From assembly GCA_947374315.1 (NCBI GenBank), contig CANCBK010000003.1:1-59226 (forward strand): DNA of 59,226 bases. The letters run 5' to 3'. Position 1 is the first letter of the stretch, and every line of letters starts with the position of its first letter. This document shows positions 16,205-24,966 of this stretch, piece after piece. The notes below the pieces were generated by a model. It had not been told where the DNA came from. It did not search any database and was given only the letters and a program-made list of their open reading frames with translations. Made by a program: the position numbers and the translations under genes. The stretch is from Burkholderiaceae bacterium. GTDB lineage: Bacteria; Pseudomonadota; Gammaproteobacteria; Burkholderiales; Burkholderiaceae.

Positions 16205-16987
16205 ATGAATTACACCAGCTCGGATACCCCTAATAGCAAATGCTCAGTATGTGTACTGGGTCAATTTTGCTTGCCAGTAGGCATCAGCGCCACAGACATT
16301 GCCAAGATTGATACCCTCGTTAAGGAGCGCGTACATCTTAAAAAAGGGGAAAGTCTCTATCGCCATGGTGAAGTCCTCAATTCCGTTTACAGCGTTCGCT
16401 TTGGAACACTTAAAACCGAGTACTGTCTCGAGGACGGTCGTCAGCAAGTCATTGGCTTCCACCTCCCTGGAGAGATCTTAGGGCTAGATGGCATTGGTGA
16501 TGGCCACTATCAATCGGAAGCGATTGCTCTCGAAGAGAGTGAAGTCTGCATTATTCGCTATGAAGCCTTTGAGGATTTAGCCCGCCAAATTCCGGTGCTT
16601 CAAAAACAATTTCATCGTATTTTGAGTCGCGAGCTGACCCAAGACCAACGACACCTACTGTCGCTCGGAAGCTTGCGCGCAGAAGAGCGGCTCGCCGCTT
16701 TCCTGCTAAATCTTTCTCAACGGCTCGCCGCTCGCGGATATCTCAATAATGAATTTGATTTACGCATGAGTCGCGTAGAGATTGGTAGTTACTTAGGCAT
16801 TCAGATTGAAACAGTCAGTCGTATGCTGTCTCGCTTTGCGGAATCAGGGCTGATTCAAATTAAACAGCGCCATATTAAATTGATTGATATGGATGGCCTT
16901 TATGAACTAGCTAGCATTCCAAATCCAGATCGTGCCATTCACATTAAGCCAAGCGAAAGCTCATCATCCGGCAAAGTGAGCGCTTAA
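16205..16987 (+). CDS. fnr: FNR-type oxygen-responsive regulator (Crp/Fnr family)
   Basis: 260 residues. The four cysteines needed to hold an oxygen-labile [4Fe-4S] cluster are present: Cys13, Cys16 and Cys22 (C-2x-C-5x-C) and Cys115 in ALEESEVCIIRYEAF, which aligns with the fourth ligand of E. coli FNR. A cyclic-nucleotide-like beta roll covers about 35-130, the dimer helix about 125-165, and the helix-turn-helix VEIGSYLGIQIETVSRMLSRF (191-211) has the E--SR recognition pattern for TTGAT half-sites. It is expected to activate microaerobic genes; a good site lies before ccoN at 22244-22257. The gene is convergent to the cco cluster, overlapping its last gene by four bases. Confidence 0.93.
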   Translation: MNYTSSDTPNSKCSVCVLGQFCLPVGISATDIAKIDTLVKERVHLKKGESLYRHGEVLNSVYSVRFGTLKTEYCLEDGRQQVIGFHLPGEILGLDGIGDGHYQSEAIALEESEVCIIRYEAFEDLARQIPVLQKQFHRILSRELTQDQRHLLSLGSLRAEERLAAFLLNLSQRLAARGYLNNEFDLRMSRVEIGSYLGIQIETVSRMLSRFAESGLIQIKQRHIKLIDMDGLYELASIPNPDRAIHIKPSESSSSGKVSA

Positions 16988-17244
16988 ATCAAGCCTCGAT
17001 CAGACTTCGTATCACCCTCTTGATGAATACCAGGCAGTATGTAGGCGGTTAAAGCACTGGAGAATGAACAGAAGATCCAGATAACAAAAAATCCAATGGT
17101 GTAAATGCCTTCATCGGAAATGTTATGTGGATAGCCAAAAAACAATAAGTCGGCGGGATGCACGAGGCTAAAAAGCAAACCTTCAGCCAAAATGGAGACC
17201 AAAAAAGATGGCCACATAATCCAAATGAATAGGCGGTACTTCAT
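16984..17244 (-). CDS. small two-helix membrane protein at the end of the cco operon
   Basis: 86 residues with two strong hydrophobic segments (about 5-30 and 47-70) joined by a loop containing HPADLLFFGYPHNISDEGIY. It overlaps the short FixH-like gene by four bases (ATGA-type coupling) and so belongs to the cco transcript. I do not recognise a named family. The position of FixH/CcoH-associated small proteins and the tight coupling make a role in cbb3 assembly or stability likely. Its stop overlaps the convergent fnr stop. Confidence 0.72.
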   Translation of the reverse strand: MKYRLFIWIMWPSFLVSILAEGLLFSLVHPADLLFFGYPHNISDEGIYTIGFFVIWIFCSFSSALTAYILPGIHQEGDTKSDRGLI

Positions 17245-17444
17245 TTGCGATCCTGCTCTACTTTCAGTTGCTCCACCTTCAATCCGCGCTTCACCACACC
17301 ATCATGCAATGGCTTGTCTGCATACATGGTCACAGCCAACCAAATGGTAATGGCGCAACCAATCATCGCCACTGCTGGCCCGCTAATTAATAGCCAAGGC
17401 CACATCTGCCTGTACCAAGGTTTGTTGATTTGTTGTTCTGACAT
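17241..17444 (-). CDS. short FixH/CcoH-like protein
   Basis: 67 residues from the ATG at 17444, which has AGAGGA upstream; a longer start 15 bases earlier lacks a site. The sequence KPWYRQMWPWLLISGPAVAMIG followed by TIWLAVTMYADKPL and VVKRGL matches the membrane-anchor region of FixH/CcoH, including the DGVVK-type block after the helix. Usual FixH is about 150-170 residues with a periplasmic Ig-like domain, which is missing here. FixH stabilises cbb3 oxidase together with CcoG. Position directly after ccoG supports the call; the missing domain makes function uncertain. Confidence 0.72.
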   Translation of the reverse strand: MSEQQINKPWYRQMWPWLLISGPAVAMIGCAITIWLAVTMYADKPLHDGVVKRGLKVEQLKVEQDRK

Positions 17445-17474
17445 ATTCATCCTCTCCATCTTTCGCAGTACAGC

Positions 17475-18932
17475 TTAGCGGGGAATAATAAAGCTTGATT
17501 TTTCATTGCGGATTCTCACGATTGACTGATCGCCGGACATCTCATCCGCAGATACATCAAAGTGAATGGGGTAATTCCCTGGCTCATTATCACCAATACC
17601 AGCGCTAACTTTAATTGGCAACAACTGGTTGCTAGCGGGGGCCACCTCAATCTCGGTAATTTCTTTTCCTTGCGAATTCAGAATATGGAGACCCGAAAGA
17701 CCTGATGCCTTGATATGCACTTTCATTGGATTTTCAGAGGCATTCATAATCTGAATACGATAAATATTTTCAATACGTATGCCATCAACCTCTCGAGCCA
17801 AGGCACCACGATCGCGCATAACATCCACTCGCAAGGGGTTGCGAGTCGCCAGCGATACCAGAAACGCACTTGTAAGCACGGTAATGAAAGCGACATAAAT
17901 CAAAACACGGGGTCGCAATATATGACGAATTGCGCTTTGATTGGATTCTTTATCCTCAATAGCACGCTCGGTCGTATAGCGAATCAACCCCTTTGGATAA
18001 TCCACCTTCTCCATGACCTGGTTACATGCATCAATACATGCGCCACAGCCAATACACATATATTGCAGGCCATCGCGAATATCAATGCCGGTAGGACATA
18101 CTTGCACACAGATGCTGCAATCAACGCAATCACCCAAACCTAAAGCACCATGATCCACCGACTTGCTGCGGCTACCCCTAGGTTCTCCACGCACCTTATC
18201 GTAGGTAACCAAGAAAGTATCTTTATCAACCATCACGCTTTGGAAGCGCGCATATGGGCACATGTATTTGCAAACCTGCTCGCGCATAAACCCGGCGTTA
18301 CCCCAAGTGGCAAAGCTATAAAAACACAGCCAGAAGGTTTGCCATGGGCCAAGAGCTAAATGCAAAATAGCGGCACTTAAGGTTTCGATTGGCGTGAAAT
18401 ACCCAATAAAAGTAAAGCCAGTCCAAAAAGCAATGAGTAGCCATAAGGCATGTTTAGCAATCTTAAGCCGCCACTTCCGGAAACTCCATGGCCACTCTTC
18501 GCCATCCAAGCGAATACGTGCAAATCGATCACCTTCTACCTTGCGCTCGATCCACATAAAGATTTCGGTGTAGACCGTTTGCGGGCATGCATAGCCGCAA
18601 AATAAACGGCCAGCAACCGCAGTGAATAAGAAAAGAGCTAGGGCAGAAAGAATCAATAGGAGCGTGAGATAGATCACATCCTGCGGCCATAACACCAAGC
18701 CAAAGATATAAAACTTACGCTGAATTAAGTCAAAGAGAACAGCTTGACGACCATTCCAACTGACCCAAGGAAGGCCATAGAACAATAACTGAGTGGCGAC
18801 AACCAAGAGAATGCGCCAGCGTGCGAAGATCCCGCTAACTGAGCGCGGATAAATCTTACGACGAATCTCATAAAGAGATTCGTCGATGACTTCGATCGGA
18901 ACAACCTTCCCTACTGAGGAGTTTTCTGACAC
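17475..18932 (-). CDS. ccoG: cytochrome c oxidase accessory protein CcoG
   Basis: 485 residues. Membrane helices cover about 40-60, 78-108, 158-180 and 185-210; the motif GRLFCGYACPQTVYTE is near 108-123, and two ferredoxin-type [4Fe-4S] sets are at Cys269/272/275/279 and Cys293/296/299/303. A further helix (about 335-355) leads to a C-terminal periplasmic Ig-like domain (FixG_C) that ends the protein. CcoG (FixG/RdxA) is a cupric reductase needed for copper insertion into cbb3 oxidase. It lies three bases after ccoP and 30 bases before the short ccoH. Confidence 0.95.
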   Translation of the reverse strand: MSENSSVGKVVPIEVIDESLYEIRRKIYPRSVSGIFARWRILLVVATQLLFYGLPWVSWNGRQAVLFDLIQRKFYIFGLVLWPQDVIYLTLLLILSALALFLFTAVAGRLFCGYACPQTVYTEIFMWIERKVEGDRFARIRLDGEEWPWSFRKWRLKIAKHALWLLIAFWTGFTFIGYFTPIETLSAAILHLALGPWQTFWLCFYSFATWGNAGFMREQVCKYMCPYARFQSVMVDKDTFLVTYDKVRGEPRGSRSKSVDHGALGLGDCVDCSICVQVCPTGIDIRDGLQYMCIGCGACIDACNQVMEKVDYPKGLIRYTTERAIEDKESNQSAIRHILRPRVLIYVAFITVLTSAFLVSLATRNPLRVDVMRDRGALAREVDGIRIENIYRIQIMNASENPMKVHIKASGLSGLHILNSQGKEITEIEVAPASNQLLPIKVSAGIGDNEPGNYPIHFDVSADEMSGDQSIVRIRNEKSSFIIPR

Positions 18933-18935
18933 TGA

Positions 18936-19859
18936 TTACTGACCTTGGGTTGATTTATTGTTAGATAAACCCCATACATAAGCAGTTAAAAGATGAATCT
19001 TCTCTGGGCTCAATACCTTATCTTGAGCAGGCATCATTGCCATGCGACCTTTAGTCACAGTTTCAACAATAGTTGCTTCTGAGCTGCCATATAACCAAGT
19101 CTTATCCGTCAAATTCGGAGCACCTATAGCAATATTGCCCTTAGCATCCGCACCATGACAAGCCACACAATTTCCCTTAAATACTTCTGCACCACGGGCT
19201 GCTTTTAAGTCATCAGCAGGTAAACCTGAAAGGCTGCGTACATAGTTGGCCACATCCACAATTTGCTTGCTATCCAACTGTGGGAATGGGGGCATTACAC
19301 CACCACGTCCATAAGTAATTGTCGTCTTGATATTTTCTGGTGAGCCGCCATAGAGCCAATCGCGATCAGTCAAATTCGGGAAGCCTTTAGAGCCGCCAGC
19401 ATCTGAACCGTGACACTGAGCACAAGAGTTTAAAAATAAACGTTGACCCATTTCATGTGCTTTTGGATCGGCAGCAACATCCTCGATATCCATCTTCACA
19501 TACTTAGCATAAACGGGCTTTAGCTCGTCATTTGCCTCCGTCATGGAATGCATCAATGCGCCATCCGTGGTGTAACCCACAATGCCAGGATATGAACCAA
19601 GCCCAGGAAATAAAACCAAATACACCAAAGCAAAAATGCATGACAGCAAGAACATCCACATCCACCAGCGTGGCAATGGGTTATTCAGCTCACGCAGATC
19701 ACCATCCCAGACATGGCCAGTGTCGGCAACTGCACCATCAGCCGTGTGGATTACTTTGGCTTTGCGTTGCGAGAACAATAGCCAAATACACCAAACGATT
19801 CCAACTAAGGAAACGAGTGCGATGTAATTACTCCAACCGTTGCTAAAAAAGTCACTCAT
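18936..19859 (-). CDS. ccoP: cbb3-type cytochrome c oxidase subunit III
   Basis: 307 residues, dihaem subunit. N-terminal membrane helices (about 12-30 and 65-85) bracket WDGDLRELNNPLPRWWMWMF, a strong CcoP signature, followed by two periplasmic cytochrome c domains with CAQCH (146-150) and CVACH (231-235) and later Met ligands (GRGGVMPPFP and GRMAMMPAQ). It passes electrons from soluble cytochrome c toward CcoO and CcoN. The start overlaps the ccoQ stop by four bases (ATGA). Confidence 0.96.
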   Translation of the reverse strand: MSDFFSNGWSNYIALVSLVGIVWCIWLLFSQRKAKVIHTADGAVADTGHVWDGDLRELNNPLPRWWMWMFLLSCIFALVYLVLFPGLGSYPGIVGYTTDGALMHSMTEANDELKPVYAKYVKMDIEDVAADPKAHEMGQRLFLNSCAQCHGSDAGGSKGFPNLTDRDWLYGGSPENIKTTITYGRGGVMPPFPQLDSKQIVDVANYVRSLSGLPADDLKAARGAEVFKGNCVACHGADAKGNIAIGAPNLTDKTWLYGSSEATIVETVTKGRMAMMPAQDKVLSPEKIHLLTAYVWGLSNNKSTQGQ

Positions 19860-20023
19860 GATTTGTCCTTACTAAATTCATCTGGAAGATCAAATGGAAG
19901 TTCGGCAGATTCCTCATTTGCTTTCTTTCTGCTGGGGGACCACGCCCACCATACAATTCCCACAAAAAAGATGATGCCAATTAATGTAGAAAATGCAGAA
20001 AGGTAGGGGGTGAGCTGTTCCAT
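19856..20023 (-). CDS. ccoQ: cbb3-type oxidase small subunit CcoQ
   Basis: A 55-residue ORF, ATG at 20021-20023. MEQLTPYLSAFSTLIG leads into one helix ending FFVGIVWWAWSPSRKK, then an acidic tail ELPFDLPDEFSKDKS. This is the standard CcoQ pattern (single helix, W-W/Y-aromatic end, basic then acidic tail) and it lies between ccoO and ccoP. CcoQ stabilises the enzyme under oxygen. It is too short for common gene-calling cut-offs and easy to miss. Confidence 0.93.
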   Translation of the reverse strand: MEQLTPYLSAFSTLIGIIFFVGIVWWAWSPSRKKANEESAELPFDLPDEFSKDKS

Positions 20024-20057
20024 TTGATTTATGTAGTTTTAATTAATAATCCAATAA

Positions 20058-20708
20058 TTACTTCGCTACAACTTCATCAACCGTGATGTACCGACGCGAA
20101 ATACCCAAACCCTGCAAATATGCGATCAAGGCATCCAACTCAGTCTTGCCCTCTAACTCTTTAGGCGCGTTGACAATATCTTCATCGGTATAGGGAATGC
20201 CTAGACGGCGCATCGCAACCATATGAGATTGGATCGAAGAGGCGTCAGCAGCATTTTTTTGCAACCAAGGATACGCAGGCATGTTTGACTCAGGCACCAC
20301 GTCACGTGGATTATTGAGGTGAATCTGATGCCAAGCATCCGAATAACGACTTCCCACGCGAGCCAAATCTGGACCAGTACGCTTACTACCCCATAAAAAT
20401 GGGTGGTCATACACGGACTCACCGGCTAAAGAGTAAGGACCATAGCGCTCAACTTCAGAGCGCAAAGTGCGGATCTGCTGGGAATGACAGCCAACGCAAC
20501 CTTCACGCTGATAGATGTCTCTACCGGCCAAACGCAATGCTGTGTATGGCACAACGCCAGGACTTGGTTCGGTGGTGGTGTGCTGAAAGAACAGCGGAAC
20601 AATTTGTACGAAACCAGCAATCGAAACCACCACAATTGTGGCGACAATTAACCAGCCAACATTCTTCTCAAGCGTTCCGTGGGAAAAGAATTTATTTTCA
20701 TTAGACAT
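20058..20708 (-). CDS. ccoO: cbb3-type cytochrome c oxidase subunit II
   Basis: 216 residues from the ATG at 20708, with AGGAG six bases upstream; a longer in-frame start overlaps ccoN and is rejected. One N-terminal helix (about 17-42) anchors a periplasmic monohaem domain with CVGCH at 71-75 inside [20 protein letters not shown], and [12 protein letters not shown] supplies the Met ligand. The C-terminus GLGISRRY is typical. It follows ccoN by 13 bases. Confidence 0.96.
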   Translation of the reverse strand: MSNENKFFSHGTLEKNVGWLIVATIVVVSIAGFVQIVPLFFQHTTTEPSPGVVPYTALRLAGRDIYQREGCVGCHSQQIRTLRSEVERYGPYSLAGESVYDHPFLWGSKRTGPDLARVGSRYSDAWHQIHLNNPRDVVPESNMPAYPWLQKNAADASSIQSHMVAMRRLGIPYTDEDIVNAPKELEGKTELDALIAYLQGLGISRRYITVDEVVAK

Positions 20709-20721
20709 TTTCTTCTCCTTT

Positions 20722-22161
20722 TTAGTGTTCAGCCACGGCCAATGGAATCGGCGCGTTGACAAAAGTTTTACCTTGTACAGTTTTAAAGACGTTATACGCC
20801 ATTAAAAACATTCCGCTGAGATAACACAGGCCGCCTAATAAGCGAATTACATAAAATGGGAAGGTCGCCTTTACCGATTCAACGAAGCTATAAGTCAAAG
20901 TACCATCCGCCTCAAATGCTCTCCACATCAAGCCCTGCATCACACCTGCAATCCACATGGCCGCAATATATAAAACCACCCCAATTGTTGCAATCCAGAA
21001 ATGCAGCTCAATCCAGCGAACGTTATACATTTCCTTTTGACCAACCAAGCGAGGAATCAAGTAATACAGAGAGCCGATCGTAATCATGGCAACCCAACCT
21101 AAGGCGCCTGAGTGAACATGGCCAATAGTCCAGTCCGTGTAGTGAGACAAACTATTCACAGTCTTAATAGACATCATCGAACCTTCGAACGTAGACATAC
21201 CATAGAAGGACAATGCCACTACCAAGAATTTTAAGATTGGATCACTGCGCAATTTATGCCATGCGCCAGATAAAGTCATGATGCCGTTAATCATGCCACC
21301 CCATGATGGAGCTAGCAAAATCAAAGAAAACACGGTGCCAAGCGACTGCGTCCAGTCAGGCAATGAAGTGTGTTGCAAGTGATGAGGGCCTGCCCACATG
21401 TAAGTGAAATTCAAAGCCCAAAAGTGGACGATAGATAAACGATAAGAGTAAATCGGACGTTCGGCTTGCTTAGGAATGAAGTAGTACATCATGCCCAAGA
21501 AGCTGGTGGTCAAGAAGAAGCCAACAGCGTTATGGCCGTACCACCACTGAACCATCGCATCTTGCACGCCTGCATATGCAGAATACGATTTCCACAAACT
21601 CGCTGGCATCTCTAAATTATTGAAAATATGCAGAATTGCAATCGTCAGAATGTAGGCACCAAAGAACCAGTTCGAAACATAAATATGCTTTGTTTTGCGC
21701 TTCATGATCGTTCCGAAGAACACCACCGCATAAGCCACCCAAACGATAGTGATCAATATATCAATTGGCCACTCTAATTCCGCATACTCCTTGGATGTAG
21801 ACAAGCCCAAAGGTAGCGTCACCGCGGCCAAGATGATGACAGCCTGCCAACCCCAAAAAGTAAATGCCGCTAATTTGTCACAAAACAATCTTGCCTGACA
21901 GGTTCGCTGCACTACGTAATAGGATGTCGCAAATAGAGCCGATCCACCAAAGGCAAAAATCACCGCATTAGTATGTAAAGGACGTAAGCGACCATAGCTC
22001 AACCATGGGATATTAAAAGTGATTTCAGGCCAGATGAGCTGCGCAGCAAGGATGACTCCCACAAGCATGCCCACAATGCCCCACAGTACCGTAACAATGG
22101 CAAATTGGCTGACAACCTTGTAGTTGAAGGTGTCTTGATTATTCCCCACGGTCATTCCCAT
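20722..22161 (-). CDS. ccoN: cbb3-type cytochrome c oxidase catalytic subunit I
   Basis: 479 residues with 12 helices, haem-copper oxidase. The start at 22161 ([10 protein letters not shown]) has AGGAG five bases upstream; an open frame to 22233 includes the promoter and is not used. Ligand blocks [38 protein letters not shown] and [14 protein letters not shown] hold the low-spin haem, CuB and high-spin haem histidines. This enzyme reduces oxygen with very high affinity, for growth at low oxygen. An FNR site and matching promoter lie at 22209-22257. Confidence 0.97.
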   Translation of the reverse strand: MGMTVGNNQDTFNYKVVSQFAIVTVLWGIVGMLVGVILAAQLIWPEITFNIPWLSYGRLRPLHTNAVIFAFGGSALFATSYYVVQRTCQARLFCDKLAAFTFWGWQAVIILAAVTLPLGLSTSKEYAELEWPIDILITIVWVAYAVVFFGTIMKRKTKHIYVSNWFFGAYILTIAILHIFNNLEMPASLWKSYSAYAGVQDAMVQWWYGHNAVGFFLTTSFLGMMYYFIPKQAERPIYSYRLSIVHFWALNFTYMWAGPHHLQHTSLPDWTQSLGTVFSLILLAPSWGGMINGIMTLSGAWHKLRSDPILKFLVVALSFYGMSTFEGSMMSIKTVNSLSHYTDWTIGHVHSGALGWVAMITIGSLYYLIPRLVGQKEMYNVRWIELHFWIATIGVVLYIAAMWIAGVMQGLMWRAFEADGTLTYSFVESVKATFPFYVIRLLGGLCYLSGMFLMAYNVFKTVQGKTFVNAPIPLAVAEH

Positions 22162-22208
22162 GGTTTCTCCTTTTTTTGTGACCAAACAGCGACATAATTC
22201 AAATAGAC

Positions 22209-22257
22209 TGAAGTCATTATCAAAGTAAGCCATATAGGGCGTTTTGATCTATGTCAA
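22209..22257 (-). promoter_or_regulatory. class II FNR-activated promoter of ccoNOQP
   Basis: On the minus strand TTGAC-ATAG-ATCAA (22244-22257) matches TTGAT-N4-ATCAA with one mismatch. A -10 hexamer GATAAT lies at 22216-22221, so a start near 22209 puts the FNR site centre at about -41.5, the classic class II activation spacing. The ccoN start codon is about 48 bases further on. Confidence 0.85.
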
Positions 22258-22340
22258 AAAGGGGGTGTGCATTTATGCTTTTTTTGCCTGTACATATCTT
22301 TGCCAACCAGCCAAATTAATGAAATATATGGCTATTTTTG

Positions 22341-22511
22341 TTAGTTTTTACTAACTTTATTAGGTTTTGGCGTATCATCATCCATCAAAATTGCCTCCCC
22401 AGGCCCATCCAAATCATCGAATTGACCGGCCTTCACCGACCAATAGAAAATCCAGGCCAAAACACCAACCAACACTAGGGACAAGGGAATTAAGAGAAAA
22501 AGGATATCCAT
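22341..22511 (-). CDS. ccoS: cbb3-type oxidase assembly protein CcoS
   Basis: A 56-residue ORF, ATG at 22509-22511, ten bases after the ccoI stop. MDILFLLIPLSLVLVGV forms one helix followed by AWIFYWSVKAGQFDDLDGPGEAIL, the universally conserved CcoS block (F-W-av-k-GQFDDL-GP). CcoS is needed for haem and copper cofactor insertion in cbb3 oxidase. A Lys/Asn tail ends the protein. Confidence 0.95.
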   Translation of the reverse strand: MDILFLLIPLSLVLVGVLAWIFYWSVKAGQFDDLDGPGEAILMDDDTPKPNKVSKN

Positions 22512-22521
22512 AGCCGTCAGT

Positions 22522-24960
22522 CTAGGCCTTTCTTAAACGCCACGCATTTAATGTAACAGCTAGAGAGGATAAGGACATGCCGATTCCAGCAACCCAAGGA
22601 TTAACCCAACCCATCATCGCTGCCGGAATAGCTAATAAGTTATAGATCAGCGCCCAAATCAAATTCTCCTTAATGATGAGCTGAGTCTTATCAGCTAAAA
22701 GCAAAGTTCGCGCCAAGGGAGTTAAAGCGCTTGCCGTCAAAATAGCATCAGCGCCAGCTGTTGCTAGGGGAGCACCTGCCCCAACCGCAATAGAGACATC
22801 GGCTCGCGCCAATAAAGGGGCATCATTAATACCATCACCAATGGCCCAGACAAAACGACCCTGTTTCTGCAAGCCTTCAATGTAGTGATACTTCTCTTCT
22901 GGTGAACAGCCCCCTTGAAAGTGCGTAATCCCAACCTCTTGCGCCCACCAAGCCACTGTTGCAGGATCGTCACCAGATACCAAGTGAACCACGATCTTTC
23001 TAGAACGTGCGGCAGCCAATAATTGATCCAATCCCAATCGCGGAGTGTCCAAGAAAATAAAGCTGGCGATCAGGCCTTTGTCATCCGCCAAATATACTTG
23101 TCCATATTGACCCTCTTGAGCATCTTGCTTAACCCCAATCCACCCCGCACTTCCCAGTCGGTAGACACCAGAGCTTAGGCCTTTACCCAGTTGATTGATC
23201 ATCGGCGAGCTTAGCGTAACAAGTGCAATACTTTCTTTTTCAGCTGCACGCAATAAAGAAAGCGCGAGAGGATGTTTTTGTCCTACTTCCATAGTGGCAG
23301 CAAGAGCAAGAATATCTGCTCGAGAAAACTCTGGGCGCGCAATGAGGATTTCTTTAAGCTCGGGCTGACCCATCGTGAGTGTCCCTGTTTTATCAAGCAC
23401 TAAATCCGTTGTCTTTACTAAACCTTCTAAGACATGGCCACGCACAATCAACAAACCCAATTTAGTGACTGCGCCTTGCGCAGCAGCCATCGCTGTCGGC
23501 ACTGCCAAAGACAAAGCACAGGGGCAGCTTGCAACCAACACAGAAACTAGCACCGTCCACGCTTTACTTGAATCAACATAAAGCCAAATGGCGGATGAAA
23601 GAAAGGCGCTAAACAATAAAAAACCTACAAAATATCCAGCCCATTTTTCTGCAAGACTAACCATGAGAGGCTTCGCTTGCAATGCTTGATCAAGCAAAGA
23701 GGCAATGCCAGCAATCCGCGTAGACTGGCCCACTGCATCGATTTTCATTAGCAAGGGGTTTAATATATTGTGCGTACCCGCATACACTCGATCCCCAATT
23801 TTTTTCTCAACTGGCTTTGATTCACCAGTCAGCAAAGATTCATCAAGAGCGCTTTCATACTCAATCAAAATACCATCGGCAGGAACGACATCACCTGGTG
23901 AGACGCGCAAAATTTCCCCGGGGTTGCAATTAACCACCGGCACAATTTCTACTTGTTGGGATACGGGATAGTGAGGCACACGCTCACATGTTGCAGGCAA
24001 CTGTTTTGCCAAAGCTTCTGCACCACCCTGTGCGTCTTGGCGAGCTAATAACTCCACGTAGCGTGCCGCCAAAATAAATGCTACGAACATAGTGATGGAG
24101 TCAAAGTAACCATGTCCAGATCCTGTGGCTAAATTAACGGTACCAGCAGAAAAAGCTAGTACTAAGGCCAGGGCAATCGGCACATCCATACCCAGCATAT
24201 GTGTTTGACGAAAGGAGGCAACACTCCGCCATGCTGCTTGAAAAATAGGTCCTGCTGAATAGACCATCACGGGAACCGTTAAGATCCAACTGGTCCAGCC
24301 TAGCAATAAGTCGTACTCAACTGTAATGTCACTATCGCCCATATAAGAAGGCCACGCATACATCATGACTTGCATCATGCCTAACATTGCGACACCAAGC
24401 CTGGTCAGCAATTGACGTCGTTCTTTTTTTGAACGCTCTATTGATAAGGAAGGTTCAAAGGGCCAGGCCTCATAGCCAATTCGCTCGATCTCAAACAATA
24501 AGCGTGCCAAGCTAGTTTTCTCAGGCAAAAACTCTATCTTTACTTTTTGACTGACATAATTAATCTGCACATCTTTGACGCCAGGGAGTCGACGTAAGTG
24601 TTGCTCACATAACCACACACAAGCAGCACATCGAATCTTTTCAAGTCGCAAGGTAGTTTGTAGATTACCCATCTCACCGCTAGGTCGCGCATAACGCCCC
24701 AGCAAAGAAGGATCATCATAGGGCGCTAGACTTGCAGGAATTTCATTTGAAGAAAGGTAGGCGGCAGGCTTATCGCCAGACTGAGAGCGGCGCGCATAAA
24801 ATACTTCAAGGCCTTCGCCATGAATAGTTTGCGCAACTGCCATACAGCCAGCACAACAGAAATTTCTAGCTACCCCACCTAACTCAAACTCGTAAACATC
24901 CCCGGGAAGAATAAAACTCCCGCAGTGATAGCAGCTATTACTTAACGCAGATGAATTCAT
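22522..24960 (-). CDS. ccoI: copper-translocating P1B-type ATPase for cbb3 oxidase assembly
   Basis: 812 residues. An N-terminal cysteine-rich domain (CYHCG at 10-14, CCAGCMAV at 35-42) is followed by an HMA domain with CAAC at 111-114, eight helices, the CPC metal site at 479-481, the phosphorylation motif DKTGT at 523-527 and GDGINDAPLL. The extra N-terminal cysteine domain is typical of the CcoI/FixI branch rather than the CopA detoxification pumps. It exports copper to the periplasm for CcoN. It starts six bases after the MFS gene stop and is followed by ccoS. Confidence 0.95.
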   Translation of the reverse strand: MNSSALSNSCYHCGSFILPGDVYEFELGGVARNFCCAGCMAVAQTIHGEGLEVFYARRSQSGDKPAAYLSSNEIPASLAPYDDPSLLGRYARPSGEMGNLQTTLRLEKIRCAACVWLCEQHLRRLPGVKDVQINYVSQKVKIEFLPEKTSLARLLFEIERIGYEAWPFEPSLSIERSKKERRQLLTRLGVAMLGMMQVMMYAWPSYMGDSDITVEYDLLLGWTSWILTVPVMVYSAGPIFQAAWRSVASFRQTHMLGMDVPIALALVLAFSAGTVNLATGSGHGYFDSITMFVAFILAARYVELLARQDAQGGAEALAKQLPATCERVPHYPVSQQVEIVPVVNCNPGEILRVSPGDVVPADGILIEYESALDESLLTGESKPVEKKIGDRVYAGTHNILNPLLMKIDAVGQSTRIAGIASLLDQALQAKPLMVSLAEKWAGYFVGFLLFSAFLSSAIWLYVDSSKAWTVLVSVLVASCPCALSLAVPTAMAAAQGAVTKLGLLIVRGHVLEGLVKTTDLVLDKTGTLTMGQPELKEILIARPEFSRADILALAATMEVGQKHPLALSLLRAAEKESIALVTLSSPMINQLGKGLSSGVYRLGSAGWIGVKQDAQEGQYGQVYLADDKGLIASFIFLDTPRLGLDQLLAAARSRKIVVHLVSGDDPATVAWWAQEVGITHFQGGCSPEEKYHYIEGLQKQGRFVWAIGDGINDAPLLARADVSIAVGAGAPLATAGADAILTASALTPLARTLLLADKTQLIIKENLIWALIYNLLAIPAAMMGWVNPWVAGIGMSLSSLAVTLNAWRLRKA

Positions 24961-24966
24961 TGGGAT

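Noticed and set aside
22162..22233. ccoN start at 22233
   Set aside because: The extension covers the promoter -10 and transcript start region and lacks a ribosome site, while 22161 has AGGAG.
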